A stretch of 8,239 bases of DNA from an uncultured Actinomyces sp. (GTDB taxonomy: Bacteria > Actinomycetota > Actinomycetes > Actinomycetales > Actinomycetaceae), in NCBI GenBank assembly GCA_900541895.1, contig UWSI01000045.1, positions 1 to 8,239 of the forward strand. The letters run 5' to 3'. Position 1 is the stretch's first letter. Each line of letters starts with the position of its first letter. Of the stretch, positions 8,232-8,239 are shown in pieces. A model generated the notes under the pieces. That model was not told the origin of the DNA, ran no database searches, and saw only the letters and a list, made by a program, of their open reading frames with translations. The position numbers and the translations under genes were made by a program.

Positions 8232-8239
8232 TTGCGTTT

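Overview
The window looks like chromosomal DNA of a GC-rich actinobacterium. Actinomycetaceae (an Actinomyces/Schaalia-type organism) is my best guess, but no rRNA or other decisive marker is present. Five complete protein genes are visible, with no tRNA, rRNA, CRISPR array, transposase or phage gene. The evidence is a clear bacterial PP2C phosphatase, a GarA/OdhI-style FHA domain, WXG/PPE-like helical proteins with Ala/Ser/Gly-rich tails, and a strongly codon-biased pyruvate phosphate dikinase gene.

Layout. Positions 34-2746 (minus strand) hold two adjacent genes of unknown function. Upstream lies a 247-aa helical protein (2003-2746), followed 49 bp later by a 639-aa protein with a helical N-terminus, a long low-complexity Ala/Ser/Gly/Thr region and a charged tail ending DDRW (34-1953). 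A third minus-strand gene may begin at the left edge (around 21 to 1). Positions 2747-2901 are a 155-bp divergent intergenic region. It carries an 18-bp perfect palindrome, a possible promoter and a strong ribosome binding site. Positions 2902-5299 (plus strand) hold a PP2C Ser/Thr phosphatase and, 16 bp later, a 508-aa protein with an unassigned N-terminal domain, a long acidic linker and a C-terminal FHA domain. Positions 5300-5447 hold a hairpin that may be a terminator, a possible promoter and a leader hairpin. Positions 5448-8165 hold ppdK, and a strong hairpin follows at 8202-8231.

How the genes may work together. The phosphatase and FHA protein are the erase and read parts of a Ser/Thr phosphosignalling circuit; no kinase is in the window. 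The divergent pair resembles substrates or surface components of an ESX/type VII-like secretion locus, and actinobacterial loci of that kind often carry FHA and PP2C genes. I infer, without proof, that the four genes form one phospho-regulated export or cell-envelope locus and that the missing kinase and secretion ATPase lie beyond the left edge. ppdK appears to be an independent metabolic transcription unit interconverting PEP and pyruvate.
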